This document shows positions 20,541 to 34,348 of a stretch of 64,000 bases of DNA, piece by piece. Position numbers and translations under genes: made by a program. The notes under the pieces were generated by a model. It saw only the letters and a list, made by a program, of their open reading frames with translations. It ran no database searches and was not told the origin of the DNA. Within the stretch, counting starts at the first letter, position 1, and the number at the start of each line of letters is the position of its first letter. The DNA is from Eublepharis macularius (Eukaryota; Chordata; Lepidosauria; Squamata; Eublepharidae), in assembly GCF_028583425.1 (NCBI RefSeq), contig NC_072796.1, forward strand, positions 141,245,464 to 141,309,463, in the 5' to 3' direction.

Positions 20541-22751
20541 ACTGTTGTTTTGCTTAATTTAATTTTCAACACTTGCAACTTTCAAACCTTGAGATAAGTT
20601 TTTTGTTACTTGAGGCTCTAGTCCTGTGAGGCAGGGCTTGAGAAGTTTTGCTGGGAGATCCTGTATTGATGCCATTTGCTCTCAGCTTTGTTGATACTGC
20701 ATGGTGGACCCATATCACATAGTGGAGGTTGAGTTCCACTTGCTTCACAGTCTAGCACGTAGATTCTGTCTCTCAAGCATGGAATTTCTTCTGTGTTGGG
20801 GAGGGGAGTCTTACCTGTTTTTCTGATTCCTTGCCATTTTTACTCTGGTTGTTGCAGCTCTAAAACAAAATGTTCTTACCTTTCCCACTTTTCTTCTTTC
20901 TTAATGCTGTCATAGGAACTAAAAATGTAAGTACTTGTTAGCAGTTACTTTGCTAGTTATTTCCACCACGCTCTTACTTGCTGGACTCGGTTGTGATTTC
21001 CACTAAGCCAGGTCTGCTAGATTTTTAAAAAAGATCTGTAATATCTCTGCTGAGGTGAGCCAGCCTGCTCCTAGCCGACATTTTTTTTGGCTACTGTGCT
21101 GTACTAGCTCACTGTTGAACACTAGTCAAGACAAGAAAACCTTTTGCTGCTTCTAGAAGTCGTTCGACTTCGGACTTTAATGCCCCTCAAGTAGAAGAGA
21201 GTTCCTCTGCTGAAAATGCCCATGTGTTGCTGCTTGAACTTGAACTCCATGGGTGTTGCTCTTCAGAAGCGACGCTTGGTTTTTCCATCACAGCTTTTAA
21301 GTTCAGAAGACAGGGCTGTCTTTGAAGTATGGCCCTAGTCCGTGGAAGTCATTTGGACCATTTCAGCCTGCCACCTCTTCGAGATAAGTGATGTCACCTG
21401 CCTGGTTTGTGTTTTTCACAATAGTTTCTTCTAATTTTACAGTTTTAAAAATAAGTTACAGCACTTATCTCCCTCCCACCCCGGAAATTGTGCATCATAC
21501 CAAAGCAGGAAAAAAGCTAAATCCCACCACACTGTTTGGTCCCGTGCAGAGCCTTCTTCCAGACCAAGGAGCATTTTGTATCAGAGGAAGACTCTGTCTG
21601 TTGGAGGAATGCTCCGCATTTAACTCCGCCCTGTAGTGCTTCACTTTTGTGATTTTTGTCTCTCAAATGAATTGTATCAGCAGTCATCTATCTGGTAAAT
21701 CCAGGCTTCTTTTTAAAAATTTGTTTGCGATTAACCAAACCTCGCTTAACTGAGGAGTATGGCTCCCCACCCCCAAATTGCTATTGATGAATCCCTTTTT
21801 CATTAATAATGTCCTTTGGTAATATGGCCATAGTTTTATAAGGACGATTCGTTTCCCCTGTATTTTGTACCCTTGGAAAACCACGCAAGCAGATAAACAA
21901 CAGAATAAACTTGAAGGTTTTTTTCCCCATGCTCCCTTCACAAATTGTAGCTCGCTGTCCCCATGGTCAGTGGATGTGGGAGGACTCTGTTCACTAGCTG
22001 TGTTTGCATCAGCCTTCGTTTTTTAAACTCGCTTGACCCTTCCCTTCTCCGGTCCCTTCTCTTCCCAAATTGTGGCTTCCTTAATCTCCCTTAAATGCTG
22101 CTTCCTTTTCTTAGAGGGAAACTTGAGCACCCCGAATTCCCTTTGAGCTCAATTAGCATGTCTTACGGGGTTTTTGTCCTGCAGGGGACAAACTGTTTTG
22201 CTTTCTTAAACAAGTGTGTCACTGAGAGTATTTTGAAAGTGGGAACTGGAGGCTAGAGTGGGTGTGGGACTTGTCGTATGTGGTTTGCTGGGAATGCCCA
22301 GGGCACCTCTTGCTGTCCTGGGGGGCTCCCGAGGGCAGCCTTGAGATTACTCCCATGTCCCCTTTGCTGGCATTGTGATGTCACTGCCTTTTGCTAGTCA
22401 CAATTCCGTGTCCCAGGTCACTCAGCTCCCAGCTTTTCAACATCTTGGCTGTGAGTTTGAAAGGTGTAGGTTCCCACATGTGGTTAGGCTAGCACTTCAG
22501 TAAAATTTTCTAAGTTTGTAAAACAAATATTCTCCTTCAAGACATCAATAGTAAGTACTGAAACTTTTACTAAAATAAATGCGAGAACAGGTAACGTTAA
22601 TTTATCCTTTTAAAGAAACCGGTTAGATTAGTTTGAATGTCTTTGGTTCAGGTTAATTCCTAACAGATTTTCAGTTCTAGAAGTAGTACGCATTTGCTTA
22701 TGAATACAAAGTCTGTCTTAGTTAACAGCCCAGGAACGTAAAAGTGTGCTA

Positions 22752-22958
22752 AGGACATAACTCTGCCATCAAGTCCCAACCGACTCACGACAAACCCGAG
22801 AACCAGGGGTTTTCAAGGTGAGAGATGAGCTGAGGAAGCTTGCCGTTGCTTTCTTTCACATAGCAACCCTGTTTTTTCTTGGTGGTCTCTCATAGTTGAC
22901 CGTGCTGAGCTTCCAGGCTCTGATGAGATCAGGCTAGTCAAGGCTATTCAGGCTACTA
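22752..22958 (-). mobile_element. 5S rRNA-derived SINE
   Basis: Reverse copy with decayed 5S-like segment (CTGATCTCATCAGAGCC on the minus strand) and Sauria-type tail. It lies in EEF1D intron 1. Confidence 0.6.
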
Positions 22959-24323
22959 GTGCTAAGAACAAACCCTTTTAAAATACAGTATATCGTCAAA
23001 GTTATAACTCGTAGATACCTAGGGCACAGACCGTGTGTGCCTCTCGCCTCTCTGTGCAAGTCCTCAGTGCAGTTTGGATGAGAGCGCAGATCAGACTGGT
23101 TACATGCTTAAAAATCTTGCCCTTCTGCACAAAACCGCCAGGCTAGTGGTTTCTGAGGCAGCTTCCATAAACACAATAAACAGCCATCATTTTGCAAGAT
23201 CACATGAGCACGTTTCTTGGGTTTAATCCTGTCAGGCGACATGAAGGAATCCTGACGATTCCTGGTAAATTTGTATTGGATCCCTCTTACGAAAGGAGAA
23301 CATCATTCTAAAACATTGGATTGGGGAAAAACTGTTTTCCGGCTCCTTCACTTTGTAGCGACGAGCCTTTATGCTTGGCAAGTACTTGATGTGGTCAGTA
23401 GCCTCGTCTTCAGAGAGCGATTGCTTTGCTCTGGCAGGCTCAGGACCATTGTTTAAGCCAAAATGCCCTGATCCAAAGTAAAACAAATGGCTTGATTTGC
23501 TTGGCTTGCAGTCGGACAGCAAATTTAACTGTTCTTGAGATGTACTTGAAACTGGTTTATTGCCAGGCTTACACGACCACTTCCTCTCTCTTCCCGTCTT
23601 GCACAGAATCCTACTTAGAAATTAACCTTTTCTGCTCATGATGTACGAGTGCAAGCACATTTGCTGTAGCCCCTCCTCCCCAGGAGATCAACGCAGAGTT
23701 CAATCCAAGTTTAGTATCTAAGTTAGTAGAGGAGAAGACCTACCTCTACTTAGCCTATGTGCCTATGCTCATATGTCATGGATGAGTTTCTAACTGGGGT
23801 TCCATCGTTTTGCTGTGTGCGTGAAGGGAGCAGAGAAGAACCTGGTGGTTGTGCGAGCCTAGCAACGAATCAGGTTTGTGCACTTTTCAACTGAACCGTG
23901 ATCCAGTTTGCTGTCTGAATGTAGCCTTGGTATCTGTCACTGCTCCGCTTTTCTCCCAGTATATTTCAGCAAACAAGACTTTCCTAAGGACAGACACTGT
24001 CCAGCCATTGTTCTTATTGTATGTGGTCCATACCTCAAAGCACAACACTTTTTAAAATTTTGTATGCTGTCGTGTTTTCTTCTTCTACGTGCAACAATAG
24101 CAAAAGTGTTAGAATATATGAAGAGAGATCTGTATTTAATGTAGACAATGCATACAGTACAAAGCCTGGTGCATGCAGAGTCCCATGAATTGGGCTGTAT
24201 TTCTAGAACCTGGGCTCTTGAAGCAGCTAGAACCTTTTGCATGCCATTTAGCAACTGTCTTAGTTATTTTTGCAACTGTGTTGTTGTGCTTGTTTCTTAA
24301 TGCTGCCTGCCCCCTTTTGGAAG

Positions 24324-25612
24324 ATGAGGACAAGAAAGCTTCCCTATCCAGCAGAAAAAGTCTGGGTGGACAAACACAGGTACGATGAGGCAGAGAGACT
24401 CCACTACGAGCGGGAAGCGACTCTGGCAGCCTCTGCTGCTGCTGGGACCTGCCAAGAAATGGTGGCAGTGAATGGCTTCTGCCATGACGAGTCTGCTGAG
24501 GAAGAGCCGAGAGAAGACCTGTGGAGAGCCGCAAGTGGCAAGAAGCAGAAAAAGAGGAGGTGCTTGCCCAGAACCCGTCCCATGGAGCCCAAAGTGGACA
24601 TCATCCTGACGGGGCTACTGGCAGACCGCGTGTGGTTTGACAAGCCCCTCTTTGATCAGGCGGAAGCTGCCTACCGCAAGAAGCTTGCGGATGTGCTTTC
24701 ACAGGAGGTTTCGGAGATGCCCCGGGCTGCCGCACAGTCTGCCTTGGTGCCTTGGTCTGAAGTCGAGCCTCAAGGAGGTGTCCAGCCGAAGAGAAACCTG
24801 GCACTCTTGCAGTGCTCCCACGGCAGCCTGATCGCGTGTCATCACCTGATTCAGGATGTTTGGGTCAACAAGGTCAACTTTGACGATGCCGAGAAGATGT
24901 TCGTTGAACAAAGCCAGTTGATGGCCCTGCCACATGTGCTTCACCTCCCCCCGGTGCCACAACACAGCAGCAAAGATGGCGTTGAACAGCAAACGCCAGA
25001 TGAGGGCTATGGGACTGCTCTGCCTACTCCTTCAACACCAGCCCAGCCCACGGAGGCTGCGGTTTGTACCAGTACATCACTCGTCTCTCTCGATCTCCCT
25101 GGTGCTTTGAACCAGACAGTGAATGGCAAACCTCAGATGGCTGGCTTACAGGCCCTGGTTTCAGAAGTCTGGCTGGAGAAACCCATCTATGACGATGCAG
25201 AGAGAAGCTTCTATGCAAACATGTTTGATGGGCACCCGCCCGGAAAGGTGAGGCTGCAGGAACGTGGGCGGCCAGACTCCTTGAAGAGGAGCCGTAAAGA
25301 GAAGAAGAGCCGAAGCGCAGGGAAGAGGGGGAATTCCACGGCCTCTGTTACCGTACCTCAAGATGTTTCTCGCACACCGTCTGCCTGGTATTTCATGCAC
25401 AAAGACAGTGAATCTTCGTGGCTCAGTAAGCCCATGTATGATAGCGCTGAAGCACAGTATTATGCGTCCAAGGCCTTGAAACTAGCCAGTGAGCAAGAGG
25501 ATGCCTTGAAACTGGCCAATGAACATGAGGAGGCAAGAATGTCGGGAACCACTCTTACAAAGCCACCACCACCTGCCGCCCGGGCTTCAAGTGCACCAGA
25601 GTCTAATGCGAA
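24324..25612 (+). CDS. EEF1D: EEF1D long-isoform exon (eEF1BdeltaL N-terminus)
   Basis: In mammals this exon turns eEF1Bdelta into a nuclear, HSF1-cooperating heat-shock transcription factor; that role here is inferred from homology. The ATG is the first codon after a plausible acceptor (pyrimidine-rich run then GGAAG). It encodes 429 residues plus two bases of the next codon. Five copies of a W-x-(D/N/E/S)-K-x-x-(Y/F)-D-x-A-E motif are spread along it. Basic runs such as KKQKKRR and [10 protein letters not shown] could serve nuclear import. At its end a short tandem repeat, [11 protein letters not shown] then [11 protein letters not shown], is visible. The donor is AA then GTAGGA, and the in-frame stop TAG lies inside this donor. 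Confidence 0.93.
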
Positions 25613-28600
25613 GTAGGAAAAGCTTGTTCTGGGGTAACTTCTTCTAAACTGGGCCAGGATAGGGATGGAAGAGTTTCTGTGTGTAAACTGCAAGAATGTT
25701 GGGGTGGGGTCTGGGGGCTGGGGGTCAGCAGAACAGAATAGAAATCTGCCTTCATTTGAGAGCCTGCCATGATTAGAAGGAATGCCTTACTAATTTACCC
25801 TTCTGGGTGGCAATCAATATCCTTCAGTATTACTAGCGCACTTAAATAGAATTATTCCCATTATTTTTCTCCAGCCACTTTGTTTAACTGTAACCAGGGC
25901 TTTTTTTCTGGGAAAAAAGGTGGTGGAACTCAATGGGTTGCTAGCCCAGGGGGCAACTCTTGGTGGGAGGTGGTGCCCCTGGTACCACATGTGCGCGTGC
26001 AAAGTGCGTGCATGCTCCCAGGGCCAATGATGTAACTTTGAGTCAGCTGGAACAAGGGAGGAGTTTTTAAAAGTTTAAATCGCCCTCAGCAAAATGGTCA
26101 CATGGCTGCGCGGAGGGCAATCTCAACTCCCCTCTGTCTGGAGATTAGGGGGCGGGGCCACCAGTCATGTGTCCATTTTCAAGAGTTTCCGGAACTCTGT
26201 TCCTCCGCATTCCAGCTGAAAAAAAGCCCTGACTGTAACATAACAATCCTGTGCCTCACAGTGACTGACTGCGTTATGGAACCTAAAGCGTCTGTGCCCT
26301 TCTCTTTATAGCATACTAGGTACCCAGCACTCTCTACTCCTATTTGAGAAACACGCTAGCAGTTTGTTTAGAGAGCAGCTGTGTGTGTGTTTGGTCAGAT
26401 GGCACCTCAGGACAGAGGGAGGGTTTTTAGACACCACTGATACTGCACCCCTTTATGGCCATTATTTCTAGAGCCACACTGCTAAGGTGCTTGGCGTAAT
26501 CTGAAAAGGCTTTGGGCATTATGCAAGTGGAATAAATCAGAATGGTGGCTGTCTTGAGAATCCTTTTCTTCTCTTTGCCCTTATGCCATTTGTCCCCAGG
26601 TCAACAGCTTCATAACAGCAATTTCTGAGGCTTCATGTTGCATTCTCTCCCTCCCGTTCTTTTTATCCCGCGATCCTTCACTGTATCCTCCTGCCCAAAA
26701 GTACCCGTGTAGCCACGTGCTTTGAATAGTATTCAGTCCCCCTTCCCACAGCTGTGAAGGGAAAGCAATTAAATGAATAGACCTGAACTCTCCATCCCTT
26801 TGAAAGTGGATTCCACTGCCACACCCACAATTCTCACATCTGTTGTTGCATGCTGGTGCTTCCCAGCTAGAAGAAAATACATGGTTGGGGATTGTCCAGT
26901 GATTCTCGTTCTGTAGGTGGTTTTGGAAGAGTGGTTCATTCAGTGCTACTAAACATGCAACCTGGGTGGTGATCTCCACCAATAGATCCTGGAGGTGCTG
27001 CTTGGTTCTGAGTTACGTTCCGAGCAAGCAGAAGCGCTAGCTTAATTGGCAGAGGCGGATTAAGGCACCTCTTCTTGTCTACAAGAATAGGAGCTTCACC
27101 CGCAAGCCATTTCTGCAGAATCTTTGGGAATGTATGTGGGCAAGGTGTGCTGCTTGGGCGGAGATGGGCCCCATAGGCCTTCTTGCCTCCACTTTGATGT
27201 GCTTGCCCTTCTGGGAAAGGCTAGGCAATTCAGGAGAGAGTAATTTCTCAGCATATTGCACTATTTCAGAGGCAGGGCCCTTCATCCTCTTATGTTGATT
27301 GATATGTGTCCGTTTTTTTAAAAGAAATTATCCGAGACTGAGTGAGCAGGATTTAGATGCGTTGCTGAAAGGAGCTCTAACTTACCTTACTCTGTTGTGT
27401 AAAAAGCAGCAGAGCAGGCAGCTGGGTATGTGAGTGGTAAGGCTTGTGCAAATTGGATGAGCTGAGACCTTTGGTGGGGGTGTTGCTGGGTTGAGGGTCA
27501 CTGTGTGTCTTCTGAAAGGGGAGGAGCATGCGCCATTTTTGACCAAGATGGGTCCTAGCTACTTAGCCGAACGATTCCTCGATGTTTATTTGGTCTCTTT
27601 CTCTTTGCAGAAAAATGGCAACCAACTTCCTTGTGCATGAGAAGATCTGGTTTGACAAGTTCAAGTACGATGATGCCGAGAGGAGATACTATGAACAGAT
27701 GAATGGTCCAATTTTCAGCCCTTCATGCCAGCAGGTAAGGCACGCACAACCTCCTGTGACAGAAGCACCAGGCCCGTGAAGACACCAGGGTGCTTCTGGT
27801 ACAGGTGGAAGGGCATAGGGACTATGTTCTCCCCGGTGTGCTGAAGTTTTCCTAGACACTCTGCTGAACGTGGGGAGCCGTTTTCCGAATCAGGCCGGAA
27901 GTCCCTCTAGTCTAGAGTCCTGCAGTGGCCATCCAAACAGCCAAATATTTCTGAGAAGCCAAAAAGAGGGCCTTAAAGGCAACATCTCTTCCCCAGTGCT
28001 TGCCTCTCCAGCAGTTGGTATGTCGAAGCATAATTCCTCTCAACTGGTGGGTGGTCGTAGAGTGTGCACAAGGAAAGAAAATTTCTCAAACTAGATTCAT
28101 CCAGAGTTGGCAAAACTAGTGAGCAAATGGCGATTTGTAAGTATCGGGATATGCTCCCCTTCTTTCAACTTGGAGAAGCATGTTCCTTGTCAAAGTTTTG
28201 TCAAAAGTTGCAAGATAGGGGCTGTTCTCTCCTGGACCTTCTGAGCATAGCCAACTTTAGGAGCACCTCTGGAAGAGGTTAATGCAGGTTGAAATTCAAG
28301 TTCTGGCGAAGCCCGGTGTGACAAACAGCAGTGGAAAGGCCTGTTGCAGCAATGGAACTAATTTCTGCATGAAGCATGCCTATGTGCCTACGGAGTTCAT
28401 TTCCATTTGCTTCCTTCCTTTCCTTCAGGTTACAAAATGCATATATAAGTGATGGGAATTCTGAAAACAGATCTGACAGAGTACGAGAGGTTGTTACTTG
28501 GATGCTAGTTGAAGTTTGGAAGAGCTGGGGCAGGCCTTTGTAGCAAGACCTTTCTGTTGCCTGGAGAACAGCTTCTGGGCTTTTTCTGCTGCATTCATCA

Positions 28601-31600
28601 CTTTGTCATACTGCAGGAAGAGGGATTATTGTAGAAGAACATGAGGCAGGTGGTAAAGGATGTAGTAGAGCACTCCCTCCCCATGGCAAAGAGAGGGGAT
28701 TAAGTATTGCGTCCCCTAGAATAAGTAGCTTCCGAGTGTTCTGTTTCCATGGTTCATTCTTAATATGTACTGATACTGCCTCTTAATAGGAAGAAGGAAC
28801 AAATGAAACCCTCTTTCATTGGAGTTAACAAGTTTATAAAAGAGAGTCCTCCATAAGCTTGTTGACTGCAAAAGTGCCAGCATCTTTCTAAACTGGCTCT
28901 CGCCGATGTGGATTTGATGCTTTCCAGGGCACAATTAGGGGCTGCAGTAGGACCGTGATTCCCAAACTGTGCTCCATAAGAAAGTCTGAAGTGTGCTTTG
29001 CAAAACCGTTGCACCATGAGTGGGTAGATTTATTTTATTTTTATTTATTTCAAATTTCTATTCTGCCCTCCCCGCGAGCGGGCTCAGGGCGGATAACATA
29101 TTAAAATACAATAAAAATTCATCTACATTAAAACAACAGTGTATTAATACACATTTAAAACAGGATGGTGGACAGCCTTCACAGGGAAGGTTTTATACAC
29201 CCCTTTTTTCAGGCCGGTGGAGGCCCAGCCTCAGCCATATGCCTGGCGGAACAACTCTGTCTTGCAGGCCCGGCGGAAGGATAGTAGGTCCTGCCGGGCC
29301 GTGATCTCAGCAGACAGAGCGTTCCACCAGGTGGGAGCCAGGACCGAAAAGGCCCTGGCTCTAGTCGAGGCTAGGCGGGCCTCCTTGGGGCCAGGGACCA
29401 CCAACAGCTGTTTGTCCCCTGATCGGAGTCTCCTCCGGGGAATATATGGGGAGAGACGGTCCCATAGATACGCTGGTTCCGGTCCGCACAGGGCCGCACA
29501 GGTCAATACCAGAACCATGCATGGCATCTGGTCAACACCAGACGCCGTGCAGCATTAGCCTGTGTTGTTCCTCCATCCCCTCCGAGCACCCAAAAAGCCC
29601 AGTCACCAGCGCCAAAAAGCATGGTCCCCTCTTGAGCCCTGCCTGACTTGGGCAGTCTGAGGGTGGGATGGCTGGAAAGCACTGTTGCCTGGGTCATCCT
29701 GTAGTTGCGAAGAGGACACAGCTGTTCACAATTTTGAGACCTGGTTGAGAAACAACTGGTGGTATTCAGAGAATTTCTCTTAATTCCTCTGTACTTGTTT
29801 TCTTCCTGAAATCCAAGAGTTCTTTTCTGTTCCTCGTTTTAGGCATTTGGTATCAGTTTCTAATCAATTGTTTTGATCAAAGAGAAATTTGAAGAGAGGA
29901 GGGGGTGGGAAGGGAGGTTCTGCAAAATTTCTAAATTTTATGCTCCGAGGCAGGCGGCGTCTTTCCAGACTTCCCTGTCCTCCTGCTGGGACCACCACCC
30001 TGTGGTTTGGAACACAAAACAGGTGCGAGGGCGGAAGTTCCAAAAGGGTGCCTTGAAAGAGAAATCCCTCTTTTAAAAGAGAATAGGAGGAATCGGTGGC
30101 TGTATCTAAAAAAGCGAATTCCAGAAAAAGAAATTCCCCTCCCCATAACTTGACCCTGGAAACAACACATCATCTTGAGAATAAAAACATACTTCCAGTT
30201 TTAAGCTACTAGGGGGTACCCTGTGCTCAAAGTTTGGACAACGTTACTGTAAAAGCTGATGATGCCTGCCAGTTTGGGCTTTGCTTGCAGCGGGTGAAGG
30301 AGTGGAATGTGTGCCATGGGCTGCTCCCCAGGCCACCCCCGGGGCCGTGGGACTGAGGGTGCTGTTTGACTTTCTAGGTCCAGCCTTTATGCCGAAGGAT
30401 ACTTCCCAGGTCAAGATAAAATCGAGTCGCTTGTGGCCACGGGAAAGTTTTCATTCAAGGTTTTGGAGGGGGAAATGTGGAGCCCAGTACAGAATATGGC
30501 ATTCTGAAAGCTATCACATTAAAAAATGTCTAGCCAAGTTTGGAGAGGTGCATGTAACGGTGGCCCGTAGCTGGTGAAGGCTTGAAGGAAAGGGGGCATC
30601 TGTGAGGCTTGCGAGGGTCGGAGGGTGTGGCATTAGCGAATGGCAGCTTTGTCCCCTCTCTTGGCTCTCATATCTTGTGTCTTTTAACCATCTAACTCCT
30701 CACAGCCGTAATCCTTTTTTCATTTATTTTTTTCAAGCTTTGGAAGCAGAGTATACTTCACAACCGGATGAATGTGCTTGCTTAATTCTGACTCTAGAAG
30801 TTGGGTCTCCTTAAGCTGATATTGCTGCTCCCTCCAGTTCTGTCGGACAGACCTGACACACTATAACACCCCTCTTACCTGCTAGGCTCAGAGCATGTGG
30901 CAATGGGGTCTGGAAATGATTTTGTCAGTGCAGGGCTATCACGTGTCCATGCTACAAAAACATAGCTTAGCTGGAAAAGGACGAGGGACAACCTTGGGAG
31001 GGTTATGTCATGAACAGCTACACCCGCCTGTCTGATAGGGAAGCGTTGGACCCTTAGGGTGTCCCAGCGCTCATTGCCTGCCACAGAGCAGTCTGGAGAC
31101 AACGGCTGCCTTTCGGGGGGCTGACTTTTTGATAGCATTCGCCTAAAACATTCTCCCTTCCTTTTGTATGATCCCCCCCCCCTCAGTCGTTTCTGCTGTA
31201 TCTGTGTGTGCCTTTTAAAAAAAACCACTTGGTTCTTTCTGCGCTGTTTGCAGGAGAACGGAGCCAGCACGATCCTACGCGACATTGCCAGAGCCAGGGA
31301 GAATATCCAGAAGTCGCTGGCCGGAGTGAGTACCTGGGCGCTCTCTCACCAGCTGGCTACACGGCATTCATTTTTCCTAGCTGTGGCATATCTCACAGAG
31401 ACACCCCCGCTGTGATTGATTTCCATAGACTGCGTGTGTTGCTTTTCTTACCATAACTTGGAGGGGATGGGCCAGGCAGGCTTGAGCTCTCTTCCCAAGA
31501 ACATTCTCCCCCTAAGAGGCATGCGCTGTGTTCCTGCCTGCTCTAACTGTGTTGCACGGAATAGACTAATTCTCGGTGTCCGTGGTTTGCCTTTGGCCCT

Positions 31601-34309
31601 TGAGCTCAGCGTGTGGAGCCAAGGCGTGTGATGGGAGCCCTTGCACGGCAAGGCTTTTGCTGGGTATTACTGCTCGAGGCTGTGGGAGAAGAATTCCGTG
31701 TTTCAGTTGTTTCTCTTATATTTATGTATTTAAATATATATATTTAAAAAGGCCCTGAAGGTACAATGCTGTGTATGTTGGAGAAAAACCAATGTGGAAA
31801 GTGTCCTGCTGGCATGCTAGTGTTGTATAAACAGAATGTTTTTAATACAGGGAATATTCAGGCGGGCCTGGGGTGCGGTGGCCCCACAGAGCATTTGCAT
31901 TGCGTGCAGAAGGTCCAGTGTTGAATCCCCAGCTAAAACGGGTCGCTAGCCTTTTCTTTAACGACAGCTGCTTTAAGTATTGAACTATCTTGAATTATTC
32001 CCTGCCCCCGACACGTTACCAAGTTTTGTCCTGTCCTAAATACAGAGCAGAGACTAGGAGGAGCACCAGAAATGAAGCGTCAGCTGAGCAGCACAGAGAA
32101 AAATCCTGTGAACTAGAACCTTATGCACACATTTATGTGCACACACATTCAAAAAGCTTGTGGAGGATCTTTCTGTGCTCTTTTGCTGCATCTTCTAGCG
32201 GATTACCCAAGCCATTCTGCAGCAGCCCACGAGCTACTGGTAGCTCATGTTGGAGACCCTTGAGTTTAAAGGGTCTTCAGCTGGTAGTCAGAAATTGTAA
32301 AAACCCAGCAAAGCAAAAGATGTGCCACATGACCTCTTGTGCTGTTTCTTTGCTCTTAACAAACATCTCTGAAATAATACGGCACCTTAGGAGAAATAAT
32401 AAGCCGGTCAGGGGGATGCGTGCTTGTGAACTGTGGGCTGCTGGCCAGTCCACCACCTTGTCTGCTTTAATTCTCACTACGGGCTGTCCAGAGAAGCGGG
32501 TACAATCCCTCTGTTGCCTCTAGGTGCAGGGCTGGTATGGAGGTGAATTTCAGGTCTTACTGCAGTAACGTGGGCAGTATTCATACATAGGCAGGCATAC
32601 AGCTGTTATTTGATATCTGCAGAATTGTGTGCCTTTAGATTGTTCTTTGGGTACCTTTAGTAGTGCTTTCAGTGGTTATTTAGGAATGGAGACTCTGTTT
32701 TAAGTGTTAACCCTTCTTAGGTGCTGAAGTGCATGTTCTTCTTTTCCCCACAAGCTGAATTGTGTTCAGTGAAGCAGATGGAGACTGTCTCATGTTTGTC
32801 CCAAACAGTGCTCTTTTCTAGGGAGGAAAGTCAGCTTTTCTGGAAGTGGTCGCTCAAAGATTTTATTATGAAGAGTCTATGCTATCGCCTCCCCTCTTAT
32901 TGTGATGCCTCTCTGGGCAAGGTCAAGAGAAACAGCCCTATGTCTGAGGCATAGTGAGATTGTGTATAAATACCACTTGAGCATGAAAATCTTGTATTCT
33001 AACTATTGTAAACGTTGAAAAAAACCCTTGTCTTTGAAGAGGAGCTGAGCAGTGGGGGAGAATGGATCAGCAGTAGAGATGGGCACAAACCGGGAAAGCA
33101 GCGGTTCATTGCAGTTCATGGTTCGTCGCATTTCACAAACCATGAACCAGCACGAAATTGCCCGGTTCACAGACCGGTCAGTTGGTTCATGAATATGTCA
33201 CTTCCTGGGCAGCAGAAGATCTGCAGAAAGCCTAGGAAACTGATTGATTGGCACCAGGCTGTCTGCAGCGACAAACTGAAAAACGAACTGGCCTAAAAAT
33301 CTTCATGGTTTGTCAGAAATGCCCTCTGAGGAACTGCCTGTTCGCGAACCAAAAAAACCAGCCCGGTTCATGATGAATTTTGGTTCGTGCCCACCTCTAA
33401 TCAGCACCAGTGTGGGAAATTTTCCAAGGAGCTCTCCTGGGTGTGTGATGTGTCCTGCCCCTCAGCCAAAGCTAGTTTGTGACTTGGAGGAGGCAAGTTT
33501 ATGGTGGTGGCGGGGGGGACACCTGCACAAGGTTTTTGGAATGCGTGGTCAACGTTGGGATCTGCTTGAAGGACAGGAGAGAGGGCTGTTAGCATTCCAC
33601 ACAAACTCTTCTTAAATATCTGAAGTTAGGGATGGATTAAAAAGGGGTTTTGTTTTTTAAATCATACTTGGCAATCCACCTTGAGTCCCACTGAGAAAGG
33701 TGGACTATAAATGAAAATAATAAGTTATTGGAATTGTTGCTTTGTAAAATGAAGAGTGTCTTTCTTGCTTGTTTTCATGGTCTCTTTCTGTCTTTGGGGT
33801 GTTCAGCAGCATATAAGACTGAAGTTAGTTTTGGTATGTAAACCTCAAGCTTGTTTAGGCCTTCGAAGCTAATCGCCTGGAACCCCCGGCTGACCTTGGA
33901 CACCCCTTTCAATTGGCGAAGAGGAATGGGATGAGAAAGAGAGGAATCAAAAGCCGCTGGTGTCCAGATGCATGCAGCTTTCTGCTGTGCTTTTGCGTGC
34001 GGTCCCTTTGCTCATGCAATTGCTCATTCCTCGCTTTCATCACTCTGAACGTTTCCTTCTAAAAAGTTCATACAATGTGTATGTGGTGTGCTTAAGTGAG
34101 AGTGTGGCACTGCCAAAATGGATGGAAATCTGTGTGAATTCTGGGAGTCATGAGCCTCGTGATGGGTTTGATGCGATACTTCTTGTGGCTTATGAAGGTG
34201 AGGAGGAGTAAAAACGTCCTTGCTTTCGGCTTCTGCATTCCCTGCTTCTTTGCAGTGGCTTGAATTGCCTTTGAAAGTGCTGGTGGATGGGGCTGCCTTG
34301 AATGAAGTG

Positions 34310-34348
<39 letters not shown>

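Larger units (their letters stand above)
19090..24323 (+). other. EEF1D intron 1 interior
   Basis: Two reverse 5S-derived SINEs (listed separately) are the only repeats I can place. No further exon or RNA gene is supported. Reading frames here are below 110 aa and unlike known proteins. Confidence 0.4.

Noticed and set aside
31990-32523. 177-aa plus-strand frame in an EEF1D intron
   Set aside because: No recognisable domain, no splice or promoter context, and it looks like chance openness.
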